Assembly (NCBI RefSeq): GCF_024296925.1
Contig: NZ_CP101125.1
Location: forward strand, 6,264,501-6,328,500
Length of the DNA: 64,000 nt
DNA from: Pseudomonas nunensis
GTDB taxonomy: Bacteria; Pseudomonadota; Gammaproteobacteria; Pseudomonadales; Pseudomonadaceae
Direction of reading: 5' to 3'
Positions 8,222 through 19,183 of the stretch are shown here, piece after piece. A model generated the notes under the pieces. It saw nothing but the letters and a program-made list of their open reading frames with translations, did not search any database and was not told the origin of the DNA. Position numbers and translations under genes: made by a program. How positions within the stretch are numbered: position 1 is the stretch's first letter; every line of letters starts with the position of its first letter.

Positions 8222-9664
8222 TCAAACCGTCCTGCCGTATTGATCTTCGAAGCGGACGATATCGTCCTCTCCCAGGTATTCGCCGCTTTGAACTTCGATG
8301 ATCACCAGATCGATGACCCCCGGGTTTTCCAGGCGATGCTTGTGTCCGGCGGCAATGAAAGTGGATTCATTCTTCGCCACCAGATGCGTGCCGGTGCCGT
8401 TGTTGGTGACCTTGGCCATGCCTTCGACCACAACCCAGTGTTCGTTGCGATGGTGGTGCATTTGCAACGACAACTTGCCGCCCGGCTTGACCACGATGCG
8501 CTTGATCTTGAAGCGCGTGCCTTCCTCCAGCACGGTGTACGTACCCCACGGCCGGCTGACCGTGCGGTGCAGGCGATAGGCTTCGTGCTGTTTGTCCTTG
8601 AGCTGCTTGGCTACCCGGCGCACATCCTGGGCTCGGTCGGCGTGGGCCACCAGCACGGCGTCGGCGGTGTCGACGATGATCAGGTTATCCACACCCACGG
8701 CTGCGACTAGCCGGCCTTCGCTCTGGACGAAGTTGTTGTGGCTGTCGACGAAAATCGCGTCGCCGCTGGCGCGGTTGTTTTGCGCATCCGGCGGTATCAA
8801 CGCGGCCAGCGCGCCCCAGGAACCGATATCGCTCCAGTCGAAACCGGCGGGCACCACCACCACTTTGTCCGAGCGCTCCATCAAGGCGTAGTCGATGGAG
8901 ATGTCAGTAATCTCGGCAAACAGCGTCGGCGACAATTCCTGTTGCAGGCAACCGCCGGTTTCCACGGCTGGACTCTCGGCCATGCAGGCGCGGGTCTGTT
9001 CCAGTAAGTCCGGGGCGTGGATTTGCAGCTCGGCCAGCAACGTGGCCACCGAGAAGCAGAACATCCCCGAATTCCACAGGAAGTTGCCGCTTTCCAGGTA
9101 ATGGGTCGCGGTTTGCAGGTCGGGTTTTTCGACGAAACGCTGGACCTTGGCCGCGCCTTTGTCGTCCAGCGGTGCGCCGGTCTCGATATAACCGAAGCCG
9201 GTTTCCGGCGCCGTCGGCACCACGCCGAAGGTCACCAGGTGACCGCTCTTGGCCAACGTTACGGCGTGCTCGACCGCATTCTGCAGGGCGTCGACATTGA
9301 CGATCAGGTGATCGGCCGGCATCACCACCATGATCGCCTCGTCACCGTGCAAGGCTTGCAGCGACAGCGCCGCTGCCGCGATGGCCGGGGCGGTGTTGCG
9401 GGCCGTCGGCTCAAGCAGGAAGTGCCCGCGATGACGGGACATCTGCGCGTCGTGGTAGTGATCCTTGCTCTGGAAGTAATACTCGCGATTGGTCACCGTG
9501 ACGATGTCGCCCCAACCATCGAGCAGGCCCGCCGCGCGGCGATAGGTCTTGCCCAGCAGCGACTGGCCGTCGGGCAGCGTCATGAACGGCTTGGGGTGCC
9601 CTTCGCGGGACACTGGCCACAAACGGGTCCCGGCACCGCCGGAGAGGATCACAGGAATCAGCAT
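8222..9664 (-). CDS. wbpW: mannose-1-phosphate guanylyltransferase / mannose-6-phosphate isomerase
   Basis: A 480-residue bifunctional enzyme of the AlgA/WbpW/ManC family. The N-terminal nucleotidyltransferase has the signature SGGAGTRLWPVSR at residues 8-20 and later FVEKPD. The C-terminal cupin domain, starting near RPWGTYTVLEEG with HHHRNEHWVVVEG, is the type II phosphomannose isomerase. It makes GDP-D-mannose, the precursor of GDP-D-rhamnose, in the cytosol. It is named wbpW rather than algA because it lies between gmd and wzm as in the P. aeruginosa A-band operon. It sits directly beside wzm and 3 bp from gmd. Confidence 0.93.
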   Translation of the reverse strand: MLIPVILSGGAGTRLWPVSREGHPKPFMTLPDGQSLLGKTYRRAAGLLDGWGDIVTVTNREYYFQSKDHYHDAQMSRHRGHFLLEPTARNTAPAIAAAALSLQALHGDEAIMVVMPADHLIVNVDALQNAVEHAVTLAKSGHLVTFGVVPTAPETGFGYIETGAPLDDKGAAKVQRFVEKPDLQTATHYLESGNFLWNSGMFCFSVATLLAELQIHAPDLLEQTRACMAESPAVETGGCLQQELSPTLFAEITDISIDYALMERSDKVVVVPAGFDWSDIGSWGALAALIPPDAQNNRASGDAIFVDSHNNFVQSEGRLVAAVGVDNLIIVDTADAVLVAHADRAQDVRRVAKQLKDKQHEAYRLHRTVSRPWGTYTVLEEGTRFKIKRIVVKPGGKLSLQMHHHRNEHWVVVEGMAKVTNNGTGTHLVAKNESTFIAAGHKHRLENPGVIDLVIIEVQSGEYLGEDDIVRFEDQYGRTV

Positions 9665-9667
9665 GGC

Positions 9668-11550
<1,883 letters not shown>

Positions 11551-11990
11551 ACAGCAGCCCCTTGGTCATACATTTCGTCCGATCCCCACAGGCTTTAAGG
11601 AGATGTCTTACGGACCGGGTGGATTCATTGGTCGAAAGACTGGCGAAATGATTTGTTGTAGTTGTTTGGTAGCCAATCTGTGCCAATTGCTCGGCAATTT
11701 CAACAGGTCCAACCGTGACTGGTCAGTTCTCGTTAGCGTAGCCCGATTTATTCTCGTCGGGCGGTTCACGAATACGCGACGGATGTGTTTAGAATGCCCC
11801 TCGTCACGATTATCCAGAGTTCGTCCGGGGTGTTACGAAAGTTGTCCCAGTCCCCGCGAAGCTGACCATTAAAACAAGAACGTAGACGGGCAAGAAGACG
11901 ATGGACGACGACCGGCAGACGCCGACTCGATCCGTGGCTTTGCCGTCATAGTGTGGGGCTGCCGTTACGGCGGTTTCATCGTGGGATGCC
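11551..11990. promoter_or_regulatory. 440-bp divergent control region between the two CPA operons
   Basis: This is the only gene-free stretch over 300 bp in the window. It is more AT-rich than its flanks and must hold the promoters for rmd (minus) and the modification operon (plus). A perfect inverted repeat AATTGC-TCG-GCAATT lies at 11685-11699. A TAGAAT hexamer preceded by TGTGTT near 11784-11795 could be a sigma-70 -10 for the plus operon, but no good -35 is seen. A Cys-rich frame from the ATG at 11603 (about 89 codons) has AAGGAG directly touching the ATG and no recognisable features; I do not call it a gene. Confidence 0.5.
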
Positions 11991-13679
11991 ATGAATTTCA
12001 TTCTTTACTCTGACGTCAACGACGGCTCCATCAGCCAGAGCCTCGGACGTCCCGAATACAGTTATTACTTCGTGCTCAAGGCCTATCGCCCGGTGCTCGA
12101 AAGTCTTGGTCGGGTGCATGTGGTGTCGTCGGCTGCCGAAGTCGACCCGCTGTACCGGCAACTGCAACAGGCCGGTCAGGAGTGCCTGTTCCTCTCGTTC
12201 TCCCCTCCGCATAAAACCCCGACCGACCTGCAATGCCCGATGGTGTGCGTGATTGCCTGGGAGTACGACTCGATCCCGACCGAGGACTGGGACAGCGATC
12301 CGCGACATGACTGGAGCCAGACCTTGGCACGTCATGGCCGGGTGATTACCTTGTCCAGCCACACTGCCCAAGCCATCCGCCGGGCCCTGGGTGAAGATTT
12401 CCCGGTGCTGGTGCTGCCGACGCCGTTATGGGAGCGCTTCGCCGAGGTGCGTGAGCAGTATCCGAGTACGCCGGTCAATCCGGGCAGCACCTTGCAGATC
12501 AAGGGTTGCATCATCGACAGCCGTGCGATGGGCTTGTCGGCCGATGGTTTGATCGCGCCGATCTTCAATGAGCAGGAACTGGAAACCCGCGGCCTGAGTG
12601 TTGAAGAGCCGGAACCTGAGCCCGAGCCGGAACCAGAACCCGTGGCGCCACCGCCACTGACCCTGCAGCGACGGGCGTTCATCACCAAGCATTACCTGCG
12701 CGAAGGCTACCGGGCCGTGACAAGCGAATCCGAGCATTCGCCGCTGTTTTTGCTCAAACACAACCTGCTGCTGTGGTATCGCGAAGCGGTGCGCGATCTG
12801 GTGCCGGTCGCTGCCCGCAAACAGCTTTTCCGGTTGCGCACGTCAGAGTCATTGTCAGAACCAGCGCCAGCACCAGAGCCACAATCAATCCCCGAACCAT
12901 TGCCGCTGGCCACCACCGTCAGCGAAGCAATGGAGCAGGCCGAGCACCCGCAAGCCTTGCTGCCTGACACCAGCGAACGGGTCGAGATCGAGGTCAGCGG
13001 CGTGGTGTATGTCAGCGTGTTCAACCCCGAAGACGGGCGCAAGAACTGGCATCACCTGATCACCGCGTTCTGCTGGGCCCTGCGCGACGCCGAAGACGCC
13101 ACGCTGGTGCTGAAAATCACCCAGAACGACTTGTCGACCTACTACGTGCACTTGATCACCTTGCTGTCGCAACTCTCGCCGTTCGCCTGCCGGGTGGTGG
13201 TCATGCACGGCTATCTGGAAGATGAGGAATTCGCCAGGCTTTACGGCGCGGCGAGTTTCTACGTCAACGCGTCGCGCTGCGAAGGCCTGTGCCTGCCGTT
13301 GATGGAATTCATGTCCTGCGCCCGGCCGGTGATTGCGCCGAACCACACGGCGATGGGCGACTACATTGATGAGCGGGTCGGGTTTATCGTCAAGTCCAGC
13401 CATGAGCCGACGATCTGGCCGGAAGATGCGCGCATTCTCTATCGCACCCTGCGTCATCGCCCGGACTGGGGCTCGTTGAAAGCGGCCTATGCAGACAGTT
13501 ACGCCATGGCCAAAAACCAGCCGCAGGATTATCAGGCGATGGCCACGGCGGCGAATGAACGCATGCGCGATTACTGCGGTTTTGCCCCGGTGCAGCAGCG
13601 ACTTTCAGAGTTTTTCGGGCTGACACCGGGCAGCGCAACCACGCCGCTGAAAGCCGAGGCGGGGACCGCATCATGCTGA
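11991..13679 (+). CDS. GT4-like glycosyltransferase with Pro-Glu linker (CPA modification, PA5455-type)
   Basis: A 562-residue protein with a glycosyltransferase C-domain: VVYVSVFNPEDGRKNW followed by the donor site ASRCEGLCLPLMEFM. The N-domain begins MNFILYSDVNDGSISQSLGR and contains LSFSPPHKTP. Between the two halves lies an insert of roughly 130-150 residues absent from its neighbour. The insert contains a (Pro-Glu)n run at about residues 205-219 and a second Pro/Ala/Glu-rich stretch near 290-305. Gene order equals P. aeruginosa PA5455, one of five genes reported to be needed for normal CPA. It heads the plus-strand operon and overlaps the next gene by 7 bp. The acceptor and sugar are unknown. 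Confidence 0.8.
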   Translation: MNFILYSDVNDGSISQSLGRPEYSYYFVLKAYRPVLESLGRVHVVSSAAEVDPLYRQLQQAGQECLFLSFSPPHKTPTDLQCPMVCVIAWEYDSIPTEDWDSDPRHDWSQTLARHGRVITLSSHTAQAIRRALGEDFPVLVLPTPLWERFAEVREQYPSTPVNPGSTLQIKGCIIDSRAMGLSADGLIAPIFNEQELETRGLSVEEPEPEPEPEPEPVAPPPLTLQRRAFITKHYLREGYRAVTSESEHSPLFLLKHNLLLWYREAVRDLVPVAARKQLFRLRTSESLSEPAPAPEPQSIPEPLPLATTVSEAMEQAEHPQALLPDTSERVEIEVSGVVYVSVFNPEDGRKNWHHLITAFCWALRDAEDATLVLKITQNDLSTYYVHLITLLSQLSPFACRVVVMHGYLEDEEFARLYGAASFYVNASRCEGLCLPLMEFMSCARPVIAPNHTAMGDYIDERVGFIVKSSHEPTIWPEDARILYRTLRHRPDWGSLKAAYADSYAMAKNQPQDYQAMATAANERMRDYCGFAPVQQRLSEFFGLTPGSATTPLKAEAGTASC

Positions 13680-14977
13680 TCATCATTCATTCGGAAACCA
13701 ACAAGAGCAACATCCAGCAGAACCTCGGACGGCCGGAGTACAGCTATTACTTCGTGCTCAAGGAATTCCGCCCGGTGCTGGAGCGACTGGGGCAAGTCAT
13801 CGAAGTCAGCAACCCTGACGAACTGGTCGATCGCTTGTATTTCGACTGCTTGAGCCGTGGCGAGGACTGCATTTTCCTGTCGTTCTCACCGCCCCATCGC
13901 ACGCCGATTCATTACGCCTGCCCGACCGTGCCGTTGTTCGCCTGGGAATTCAGCACCATCCCGACCGAGAGCTGGCAGGGCGAACCCCGCCACGACTGGC
14001 GGGTGGTGTTGGAGGCGTGCGGCATGGCGATTACCCATTCGACCTTCACCGTCAACGCCGTGCGGGAAGTGATGGGCGCCGACTACCCGATCTGCGCCAT
14101 TCCCGCTCCGGTGTGGGACCGCTTTGCGGCGCGGGGCGAGCAACTGGCCAAGCGCGCAGTGGTCGAGCCGGTGCAACTGAACCTGCGCGGTTTGTTGATC
14201 GACAGCCGCACCGTGGATTTGCGCGCTTACGGCCCGCCCGCGTTGTGCGAAGGAACCCCGCTCTCGTTCGACGGCCCGCCCCGGGACTGTCAGTTGCAAC
14301 TCGAAGGCGTGGTCTACACCTCGGTGTTCAATCCCTACGACGGGCGCAAGAACTGGCAAGACATGCTCAGCGCGTTCTGCACCACGTTCCGCGACACGCC
14401 CGATGCGACGCTGGTGTTGAAACTCACCCACCACGACATCGCCAACGCGCTGAACGACATGCTGCACCACCTCTACAAGAACCAGTCGTACCAGTGCCGG
14501 ATCGTGCTGATCCACGGTTATCTGGCCGATGTGGATTACGAACGCTTGGTCGAGGCCACCAGCTACGTAGTGAACAGCTCGTTCGGCGAAGGGCAGTGCC
14601 TGCCGCTGATGGAGTTCATGTCCTGCGGCAAACCGGCGATTGCGCCGCTGAACACGGCGATGGCCGACTACGTGGACAGCGACAACGCGTTCATTGTCGA
14701 ATCCACCGATGAGCTGACGGCGTGGCCCCACGATCCTCGCGCGGCGTACCGCACGCTGCGTTACGTGACCGATTGGGATTCGTTGTGCACGGCTTATCGC
14801 GTCAGTTATGACGTGGCGAAAACCGATGCCGAGCGCTATGCGCTGATGTCGGCCCACGCGGTGCGCAGCCTGCAGCGATTCTGCAGCCAGGCCAGCACCG
14901 AAGAGCGTTTGCGCACGTTCTTCGAACAGCTGCTGGAGCGTGCCAAGCCGTTGCCCGTGGAAGCTTCCGGCGCATGA
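13673..14977 (+). CDS. GT4-like glycosyltransferase, paralogue of the preceding gene (PA5456-type)
   Basis: A 434-residue glycosyltransferase closely similar to the upstream protein. Shared blocks are QNLGRPEYSYYFVLKEFRP, LSFSPPHRTP, VVYTSVFNPYDGRKNW and the donor site GEGQCLPLMEFMSCGKPAIAP. It lacks the Pro-Glu linker insert, so it represents the compact form of the same fold. The pair probably arose by tandem duplication. It shares a 7-bp overlap with the gene before and an ATGA overlap with the gene after, so all five genes are coupled. The likely role is adding terminal sugar(s) to the D-rhamnan; the specific sugar cannot be read from the sequence. Confidence 0.8.
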   Translation: MLIIIHSETNKSNIQQNLGRPEYSYYFVLKEFRPVLERLGQVIEVSNPDELVDRLYFDCLSRGEDCIFLSFSPPHRTPIHYACPTVPLFAWEFSTIPTESWQGEPRHDWRVVLEACGMAITHSTFTVNAVREVMGADYPICAIPAPVWDRFAARGEQLAKRAVVEPVQLNLRGLLIDSRTVDLRAYGPPALCEGTPLSFDGPPRDCQLQLEGVVYTSVFNPYDGRKNWQDMLSAFCTTFRDTPDATLVLKLTHHDIANALNDMLHHLYKNQSYQCRIVLIHGYLADVDYERLVEATSYVVNSSFGEGQCLPLMEFMSCGKPAIAPLNTAMADYVDSDNAFIVESTDELTAWPHDPRAAYRTLRYVTDWDSLCTAYRVSYDVAKTDAERYALMSAHAVRSLQRFCSQASTEERLRTFFEQLLERAKPLPVEASGA

Positions 14978-15861
14978 TCCGGCGCTTGCTCGCACGTTTC
15001 TGGCCAGCGCCGTTGCCGGCGCCCGTCCCAGCCCCGGTCGCCAGTGTGTCGCCACGGGATATCGGCCTGCACGACGCGATCCTCGACGGCTGGTTTTTGA
15101 ACGACACTGGCGAACTGCTCAAGGGCTTTGCGATTACTGCAGACGACACCTTGCTGGACGTCGGTTGCGGTGAAGGCGTGGCGACGTTGTTTGCGGTGCG
15201 CCAGGGCGCGTCGGTGATTTTCACCGACAGCGAACACGACAAGGTCCGCGACCTGGCCCGGCAAGTGGACGCGCAGTCGGATAAACAAAATCTGGGACTG
15301 GTGAGCAACAGCTTGCCACTGCCGCTTGCCGACGGTTGTGCGAGCAAAGTCGTGTGCATGGAAGTGCTCGAACACATCGACGAGCCCGAACCGTTCATGG
15401 CTGAACTGGTGCGCATGGGCCGTCCCGGGGCGTTGTATCTGCTGAGCGTGCCGGCTCCGGTGGGCGAGCATTTGCAAAAGGGCATCGCGCCGGCCAGCTA
15501 TTACCAGTCACCCAATCACGTACAGATTTTCAGCCCCGAGCGGTTTGCCGCGATGGTGGAAGACGCTGGGCTGGTGATTGAACATCGCCAGGCAACCGGG
15601 TTTTTCTGGGTCATGGGCATGATTTTTTTCTGGGCTAGCGAGCGTGCAGCCGGGCGCGACCTGAGCGGCGCGGTGCGTGACCGGATCCAGGCGCCATACC
15701 CGCCGTTGATGGAGAGCTGGGCGAAAACCTGGCAGGACTTGCTGGCGCAACCCAACGGTCTGGCGATCAAGCAGATGCTCGATCAGTTCATGCCCAAGAG
15801 CCAGGTGATCATCGCCCGCAAACCGCTGGATGCCGATGACGCGACGGGGAGAAGGGCATGA
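14974..15861 (+). CDS. SAM-dependent methyltransferase, CPA modification (PA5457-type)
   Basis: A 295-residue class I methyltransferase. The SAM-binding motif I is LLDVGCGEGVATLF at about residues 57-70. The acidic strand-2 residue appears in 'IFTDSEHDKV', and the later block VVCMEVLEHIDEP is typical of Methyltransf_11 members. It is paralogous to the gene at 17006: both carry 'ILDGWFLNDTGELLKGF'-like text before motif I and end with SQVIIARKP. Methylated rhamnose is known as a minor CPA component in P. aeruginosa. This enzyme may methylate the terminal residue in the cytosol and so stop elongation; that is inference. Confidence 0.8.
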   Translation: MIRRLLARFWPAPLPAPVPAPVASVSPRDIGLHDAILDGWFLNDTGELLKGFAITADDTLLDVGCGEGVATLFAVRQGASVIFTDSEHDKVRDLARQVDAQSDKQNLGLVSNSLPLPLADGCASKVVCMEVLEHIDEPEPFMAELVRMGRPGALYLLSVPAPVGEHLQKGIAPASYYQSPNHVQIFSPERFAAMVEDAGLVIEHRQATGFFWVMGMIFFWASERAAGRDLSGAVRDRIQAPYPPLMESWAKTWQDLLAQPNGLAIKQMLDQFMPKSQVIIARKPLDADDATGRRA

Positions 15862-17012
15862 GCAGCAAACGCATCATGGACATCGAGTTGTTGCGCGGCA
15901 TTGCGGTGCTCGGTGTGTTGTTCCATCACCTGCAAGGCAGCCTGTTCACCGACATCGTGCCGTCGCTGGAACGCATCCATGCCTGGGCGCAGCCGTGGTG
16001 GGGCGTAGACCTGTTTTTCGCGATCTCGGGCTTCGTGATTGCCCGTAGCCTGATCCCGGCCTTGCAAGGTTGCAGCACCCGCCAGGAATACTGGCAGCAG
16101 ACCCGCAACTTCTGGCTGCGCCGGGCCTTTCGATTACTGCCGTCGGCGTGGCTGTGGCTGGCGCTAATGTTGCTGGCTTGTCTGTTTATCAACCAATCCG
16201 GGGCGTTCGGCACGTTGCACGCCAACTTGCAGGCGACGCTGGCCGGGGTCGCGCAGTTTGCCAATTTCCGCTTCGCCGACAGCTTCTATCGCTATGAATA
16301 CGGCACCAGTTTCGTCTACTGGAGCCTGTCGCTGGAGGAGCAGTTTTACTTGCTGTTCCCGCTGCTGATCCTGGTCTGTCGCAAGCACCTGGTCTGGGCC
16401 TTGCTGGCGCTGGTCGCGGTGCAGTTGTTCACCTTGCGCACGCCGATCCTGATGGTGGTGCGCACCGACGCATTGGCCCTCGGCATCCTGTTGGCGATGT
16501 GGAGTGCGCGGCCGGGTTATGCACGCTGGGAACCGACCTTCTTGCGCCGGCCGTGGGCGGGCGTGTCGGTGTTGTTGCTCTTGGCGCTGGCGCTGAGCGT
16601 GATGGCCACCGATCGCTTTACCTTCACCAATTACAGGATCGGCGCGATTGCCGTGCTCAGTGCGGTGCTGGTCTGGGTTGCGTCTTACAACCGCGATTAC
16701 CTGATGCCAGCGGGTGTACCGAAGAATCTGATGGTGTGGATCGGCAGTCGCTCCTACGGGATTTACCTGATCCACATTCCGGCTTATCTGCTGGTGCGTG
16801 AAATGATTTTCCGTTTGCAAGCGGCCGGTTTGCCGAGCCCGGCTGGCCATCCGATCCTGACGATCCTCATCGCGGGCGGATTGATCGCCCTGTTGAGCGA
16901 GCTAAATTACCGCTTCGTCGAAATGCCCATGCGCAATCGCGGCGCCTCGCTGGTGCAACGTCTGAGCACGTCCCGAACCGCCGCCCCATCCTCTGGAGCT
17001 ACCTCATGCTGA
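15858..17012 (+). CDS. membrane acyltransferase, acyltransferase-3 family (PA5458-type)
   Basis: A 384-residue integral membrane protein with about ten hydrophobic segments. The family start IELLRGIAVLGVLFHH contains the catalytic-type His pair, and WGVDLFFAISGFVI and WSLSLEEQFYLLFPL are hallmark Acyl_transf_3 (OafA/WecH-like) blocks. It would transfer an acetyl or other acyl group across or at the inner membrane to a sugar hydroxyl. There is no C-terminal SGNH domain. Within this operon the target is most likely the CPA chain or its cap. The ATG is preceded by GGGAGAAGGGC, and start and stop overlap both neighbours. Confidence 0.87.
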   Translation: MSSKRIMDIELLRGIAVLGVLFHHLQGSLFTDIVPSLERIHAWAQPWWGVDLFFAISGFVIARSLIPALQGCSTRQEYWQQTRNFWLRRAFRLLPSAWLWLALMLLACLFINQSGAFGTLHANLQATLAGVAQFANFRFADSFYRYEYGTSFVYWSLSLEEQFYLLFPLLILVCRKHLVWALLALVAVQLFTLRTPILMVVRTDALALGILLAMWSARPGYARWEPTFLRRPWAGVSVLLLLALALSVMATDRFTFTNYRIGAIAVLSAVLVWVASYNRDYLMPAGVPKNLMVWIGSRSYGIYLIHIPAYLLVREMIFRLQAAGLPSPAGHPILTILIAGGLIALLSELNYRFVEMPMRNRGASLVQRLSTSRTAAPSSGATSC

Positions 17013-17839
17013 GGCTTTTGAAGAAACTCACGGCGGGCACGCCCGCTCCTGTTCCTGCCGCCTCGCAGCCCGAGGCGCCGGTCGCGAACAAGGTCGACCC
17101 GTACATGCTCGGCCTGCGCGATGCGGTGCTCAGCGGCTGGTTCAACCAGCAAACCGGCGAGTTGTTCACCGGTTTCCCGGTCACCGCCGAGGACACGTTG
17201 CTGGATGTTGGCTGTGGTGATGGCGGCAACGTGCATTTCTGCGGCATGCGCGGGGCGAAGATCATCATTGCCGACATCGACGCGGCCAAGGTCGAAGCGA
17301 CCCGCCAGCGCCTGGGCGACACGCCGGCCCAGGATGTCGAATGCCACGTCACCGACTGCAATCCGCTGCCGATTGCCGATGCGACCGCCACCCGAGTGGT
17401 GTCCACCGAAGTCATCGAGCACGTCGACGACCCGGCGCAGTTCCTCGCCGAACTGGTACGGGTCGGCAAGCCGGGGGCGCTGTATCTGCTCAGCGTCCCG
17501 CACCCGAGCTCCGAAGACCTGCAAAAAGACATCGCCGCGCCGGAGTACTTCCAGAAACCCAACCACATTCGCATCATCAGCGAAGAGCAATTCAAGGCAA
17601 TGGTCAGCGATGCCGGGCTGGAAGTGCTGAGCCACAGCCAGTACGGTTTCTACTGGTCGATGTGGATGTTGCTGTTCTGGGAAGCCAAGGTCGATTTCAG
17701 CAATGCCGACCATCCCTTGCTCAATCACTGGGCGGACACCTGGCATGCGATCCTTGAATCGCCACGGGGTGCGCAGATCAAACAGTCGCTGGATGCGGTG
17801 GTGGCAAAAAGTCAGGTGATCATCGCCCGCAAACCTTGA
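17006..17839 (+). CDS. SAM-dependent methyltransferase, CPA modification (PA5459-type)
   Basis: A 277-residue class I methyltransferase. Motif I is LLDVGCGDGGNVHF near residues 66-79, the acidic residue lies in 'IIIADIDAAKV', and VVSTEVIEHVDDP follows. It is a paralogue of the methyltransferase at 14974 with a different N-terminus, rich in Pro/Ala (about residues 10-25). It starts 7 bp inside the acyltransferase gene after a GGAG site. As last gene of the operon it is followed after 10 bp by an inverted REP pair. Two methyltransferases suggest two methylations or two positions on the terminal sugars. Confidence 0.8.
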   Translation: MLRLLKKLTAGTPAPVPAASQPEAPVANKVDPYMLGLRDAVLSGWFNQQTGELFTGFPVTAEDTLLDVGCGDGGNVHFCGMRGAKIIIADIDAAKVEATRQRLGDTPAQDVECHVTDCNPLPIADATATRVVSTEVIEHVDDPAQFLAELVRVGKPGALYLLSVPHPSSEDLQKDIAAPEYFQKPNHIRIISEEQFKAMVSDAGLEVLSHSQYGFYWSMWMLLFWEAKVDFSNADHPLLNHWADTWHAILESPRGAQIKQSLDAVVAKSQVIIARKP

Positions 17840-17849
17840 GCGGACTCAC

Positions 17850-17941
17850 TGTGGGAGCGGGCTTGCTCGCGAAGAGGGAGTATCAGTCACCGTAAATGTT
17901 GCCTGACACACCGCATTCGCGAGCAAGCCCGCTCCCACAGG
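17850..17941. repeat. REP element pair, family A (inverted)
   Basis: GTGGGAGCGGGCTTGCTCGCGAA and its inverted copy lie about 45 bp apart, directly after the last CPA modification gene and 45 bp before the next gene. It probably ends or buffers the operon transcript. Confidence 0.9.
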
Positions 17942-17986
17942 GTTTTGTGTACGCTGTAGGCCTGTGTTTGTAGGGTCAGGGATGTC

Positions 17987-19183
17987 ATGCCGTTCTTTTT
18001 TCGCCTGTTGGCACTGTTTGCCGCGTTGACCGTGCTCAACGGCTGCAATCAACCCGACGCACCACCACTCGACCAACAACTCTACGTCTGGCAACGGCAA
18101 TGGACCCCGGCCCATGAAGCCGCGCTGCGGGACAGCCGCGCCGATTTCTCGACCTTGCGCGTGCTGGCCTTGCAGGCATTTCCCCAGGACGGCTGGCGCC
18201 GGGCGCGGATTGATCCGCTGTTGCTCAGGCACGATGGCCGGCCGCTGATTGCAGTGATTCGTCTGGATGGCCAGCTCAAGACGCTGGATCAGGACGAGGT
18301 CATTACGCAGATCCAGCAAGTGCTCGGCGATTGGCAAACCCAAGGCTTGACCCTGGCTGGAGTGGAAATCGATCACGATGCCGGCAACGCTCGACTACCG
18401 GCTTATCGGACGTTTCTCACGCAGTTGCGCAGCGTGTTGCCGGCGACGTTGCCGCTGAGCATCACTGCATTGCCTGCCTGGCTCGACAGCCCTGAATTGC
18501 CCGGGTTGTTGGCGACGGTCGATAGCAGCGTGTTGCAGGTGCACGCAGTCAGTGATCCGCGCCTTGGCTTGTTCGATCCGGACCAGGCCAAGCAGTGGGC
18601 CAAGGCCTGGAGCCGGATCACCACCAAACCCTTCTATCTGGCACTGCCGGCCTATGGCGTGGCGTTGTTGCCAGAGACGGGCGGTGCGCCGGTGGTTGAA
18701 AGCGAAGTGAGCATCGAGCGCGCAGGCAAGCGCCGAGAATTACTCGCCGATCCACAGCAATTGAGCACGCTCGGCAGCGAGTTGCGTCAGCATCCACCGG
18801 CCCATCTGGCCGGATTGATCTGGTTCCGCCTGCCGCTGGCCGGCGACCGTCGCGCCTGGAGCCTGACGACGTTGGGCGCCGTGGCTCGCGGTGATGCGTT
18901 AAGAAGTCATCCGAGTCTGCAACTCTCCGAACAAAACGGCCTCTATGACATCGCGGTCACCAACCAGGGCAATCTCGACAGCGCCTGGCCCGAGCGCCTG
19001 ACGCTGGCGGTGCAAGGGTGTGACGGCGCCGATGCCCTGGCCGGTTATGCGTTGCAACAAAGCCCGGATCTGCTTACCTTCACCCGCCTGCGCGACGGTC
19101 GAATGCCAGCCGGCGGACAGCGCGCCATCGGTTGGGCCCGTTGTACACATATTGATCAAGGAGGTTCGAATGTTCACCCGTAA
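17987..19183 (+). CDS. DUF3142 lipoprotein
   Basis: A 398-residue protein starting MPFFFRLLALFAALTVLNGC. The hydrophobic stretch ends in a lipobox (L-N-G-C, Cys at residue 20), so it should be a lipoprotein. The body matches the DUF3142 family as far as I can recall: an early 'LYVWQRQWTPAHEAAL', then alternating strands and helices resembling a TIM barrel, with 'LTLAGVEIDHDAGN' and 'LAGLIWFRLPLAGDRRAWS'. Function is unknown. Its last 14 bp overlap the next gene, which has its own strong ribosome site (AAGGAGG); the two are probably an envelope-associated pair. Confidence 0.7.
   Translation: MPFFFRLLALFAALTVLNGCNQPDAPPLDQQLYVWQRQWTPAHEAALRDSRADFSTLRVLALQAFPQDGWRRARIDPLLLRHDGRPLIAVIRLDGQLKTLDQDEVITQIQQVLGDWQTQGLTLAGVEIDHDAGNARLPAYRTFLTQLRSVLPATLPLSITALPAWLDSPELPGLLATVDSSVLQVHAVSDPRLGLFDPDQAKQWAKAWSRITTKPFYLALPAYGVALLPETGGAPVVESEVSIERAGKRRELLADPQQLSTLGSELRQHPPAHLAGLIWFRLPLAGDRRAWSLTTLGAVARGDALRSHPSLQLSEQNGLYDIAVTNQGNLDSAWPERLTLAVQGCDGADALAGYALQQSPDLLTFTRLRDGRMPAGGQRAIGWARCTHIDQGGSNVHP

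Noticed and set aside
11672..11684. Sigma-54-like GG...GC elements on the minus strand upstream of rmd
   Set aside because: The spacing between GG and GC is 9 rather than the required 10 bases, and no enhancer-binding site was seen.
11603..11872. Cys-rich frame of about 89 codons in the CPA control region
   Set aside because: AAGGAG directly abuts the ATG with no spacing, there are no conserved features, and it would lie over the likely promoters. It could be revisited with expression data.
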